Of a DNA stretch of 64,000 bases, positions 63,463-64,000 are shown in pieces. How positions within the stretch are numbered: position 1 is the first letter of the stretch; every line of letters starts with the position of its first letter. Position numbers and translations under genes: made by a program. The stretch comes from Bhargavaea cecembensis (GTDB taxonomy: Bacteria > Bacillota > Bacilli > Bacillales_A > Planococcaceae), in contig NZ_LQNT01000001.1 of the NCBI RefSeq assembly GCF_001619585.1, forward strand, positions 558,001-622,000, given 5' to 3'. The notes below the pieces were generated by a model. It was not told where the DNA came from. It searched no databases and was given only the letters and a program-made list of their open reading frames with translations.

Positions 63463-63498
63463 TGTAGGTCGGGAGTTCGAATCTCCCCTGGGACGCTA
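63463..63498. repeat. attR-like direct repeat
   Basis: Second 36-bp copy of the tRNA-Arg 3' end, including the T-arm and acceptor 3' strand; the 5' part of the tRNA is absent, so it is not a functional tRNA. Confidence 0.88.
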
Positions 63499-63509
63499 AT
63501 CGTTATAAG

Positions 63510-63557
63510 CCCGCCGCAGTCTGCGTTGATCCAACGCGGACTACGGTGGGTTTTTTC
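63510..63557 (+). terminator. Displaced terminator of tRNA-Arg
   Basis: CCCGCCGCAGTCTGCGTTG and CAACGCGGACTACGGTGGG form a long stem with three mismatches, followed by TTTTTTCTT. Originally it would have followed the tRNA. Confidence 0.8.
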
Positions 63558-63568
63558 TTATAATAAGG

Positions 63569-63602
63569 TTAAAGCGCCGATCCATAACCGGATCGGCGCC
63601 TT
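63569..63602 (-). terminator. Terminator of the Spo0E-like gene
   Basis: GCGCCGATCC pairs with GGATCGGCGC; the minus-strand transcript continues TTTAACCTT. Confidence 0.7.
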
Positions 63603-63618
63603 CCTTTATATTTCTGAA

Positions 63619-63786
63619 TCAGGAAAAATGTTGGTCGTACTGTTGGTACCTGTTAAGCAGGTCATCAAGCAACTGACTGCACTTGACGGTTTTCGGATGA
63701 GTCAATCCATGTTGACGAGCCTTCCAGTACATGAGCATTCTTCTGCAGAAAATCCGGTTCTTCAAAATCTTCTTCGACACATACAT
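63619..63786 (-). CDS. Spo0E-like aspartyl-phosphate phosphatase
   Basis: This 55-residue gene reads MYVSKKILKNRIFCRRMLMY then KARQHGLTHPKTVKCSQLLD and DLLNRYQQYDQHFS. The SQxLDxLLNxYQ motif and HGLTHPKTV hairpin between two helices are diagnostic of the Spo0E family, which dephosphorylates Spo0A-P to restrain sporulation. GGAGG lies 10 nt before the ATG. A Spo0A-box-like TGTCGAA occurs about 80 bp upstream. Its size is normal for the family. Confidence 0.85.
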   Translation of the reverse strand: MYVSKKILKNRIFCRRMLMYWKARQHGLTHPKTVKCSQLLDDLLNRYQQYDQHFS

Positions 63787-64000
63787 GTCCAATTGGCCTC
63801 CGTATTTGTATGATTATGATGGTTTTAAGCAGCTTGTTCATCATACAACGCGTTTTGTGCAATGTTTGTCGAAAAACAGCAAGTTTGTGAAATTCGATAA
63901 ATGTTCACATTTGCCCAGTCTAAACAACCATTCTTTAATAACAAAGCAAAGCCGAAACAGGTCCAATGACCCGTTTCGGCTTTGCTTCAAATGCTATGAA
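63787..64000. other. Right-edge intergenic DNA with a strong terminator
   Basis: 63944-63987 is a perfect 15-bp stem, AAGCAAAGCCGAAAC with GTTTCGGCTTTGCTT, with A- and T-rich ends, ready for either direction; it probably ends a minus- or plus-strand gene beyond the window. TTTGTCGAAAAA at 63864-63875 resembles a Spo0A box. Confidence 0.7.

Noticed and set aside
63463-63498. A second tRNA-Arg gene
   Set aside because: Only the T-arm and 3' acceptor strand are present; the D-arm and anticodon arm are missing, so it is an attachment-site repeat.
63526-63813. A 95-codon plus-strand frame near the right edge
   Set aside because: It starts inside the tRNA-Arg terminator and is antisense to the Spo0E-like gene, which has a diagnostic motif.

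Overview
The window is chromosomal DNA from a GC-rich member of the Bacillota, most likely a Planococcaceae/Bacillaceae-type Bacillus relative. The block ctpA-deoD-yozE-msrB-msrA-ypmS-ypmR-degV-yplQ-dfrA-thyA-ypjP-ypiP-brxA-cvfC keeps the gene content and much of the order of the Bacillus subtilis deoD/ypm/ypj region. Gram-positive Shine-Dalgarno sites (AGGAGG, GGGGGA) precede nearly all genes and TTG/GTG starts are common. A GerA-type germinant receptor pair at the left edge and a Spo0E-like gene at the right edge point to a spore-forming ancestry.

Layout. 1-18.1 kb is core housekeeping, almost all on the minus strand: germination receptor, CAP-domain secreted protein, CobW GTPase, processing protease, purine phosphorylase, methionine sulfoxide reductases, folate/thymidylate genes, bacilliredoxin, CvfC and an ABC-F factor. 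18-23 kb holds an exporter, an AT-rich isochorismatase bracketed by two arrays of one 21-bp repeat family, a serine hydrolase with the broken 3' end of a paralogue beside it, and an AT-rich acetyltransferase. 22.7-27.5 kb is sbcCD and an OsmC protein. 27.8-30.8 kb is an AT-rich accessory pocket of small membrane proteins, flanked by a 252-bp duplication of the 3' end of the DUF779 gene, which itself partners an aldehyde dehydrogenase. 33-45 kb holds a metallopeptidase/GNAT pair, rlmN, an internally deleted ABC exporter pseudogene, an apparent orphan HEARO (IscB omega-RNA-like) RNA, nupC, yitT, a guanine-riboswitch-controlled xpt-pbuX operon, an FSR-type MFS gene and an FAD oxidase.

45-57.5 kb carries EcsC, a thioredoxin-like protein, a zinc-ribbon membrane-anchored serine protease and an NRDE protein. 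It then has a catabolic cluster (LacI regulator, HisD-family dehydrogenase, GntP permease, 3-hydroxyacyl-CoA-type dehydrogenase, two SDR dehydrogenases) with an embedded FusB-type EF-G-binding protein, preceded by tandem LacI-type operators. 57.5-64 kb has tRNA-Ser(CGA), a DUF421 protein, NhaC and tRNA-Arg(CCT). The 3' 36 bp of tRNA-Arg recur 2.8 kb downstream and bound a decayed integrative element holding a truncated tyrosine integrase, small ORFs, a dispersed repeat and a HEPN-type gene.

The least explained features are the orphan HEARO-like RNA near 37.3-37.5 kb, the tRNA-Arg island with the HEPN gene, the recurring 21-bp-period intergenic arrays (four in this window), and the LacI/HisD/GntP catabolic operon of unknown substrate.
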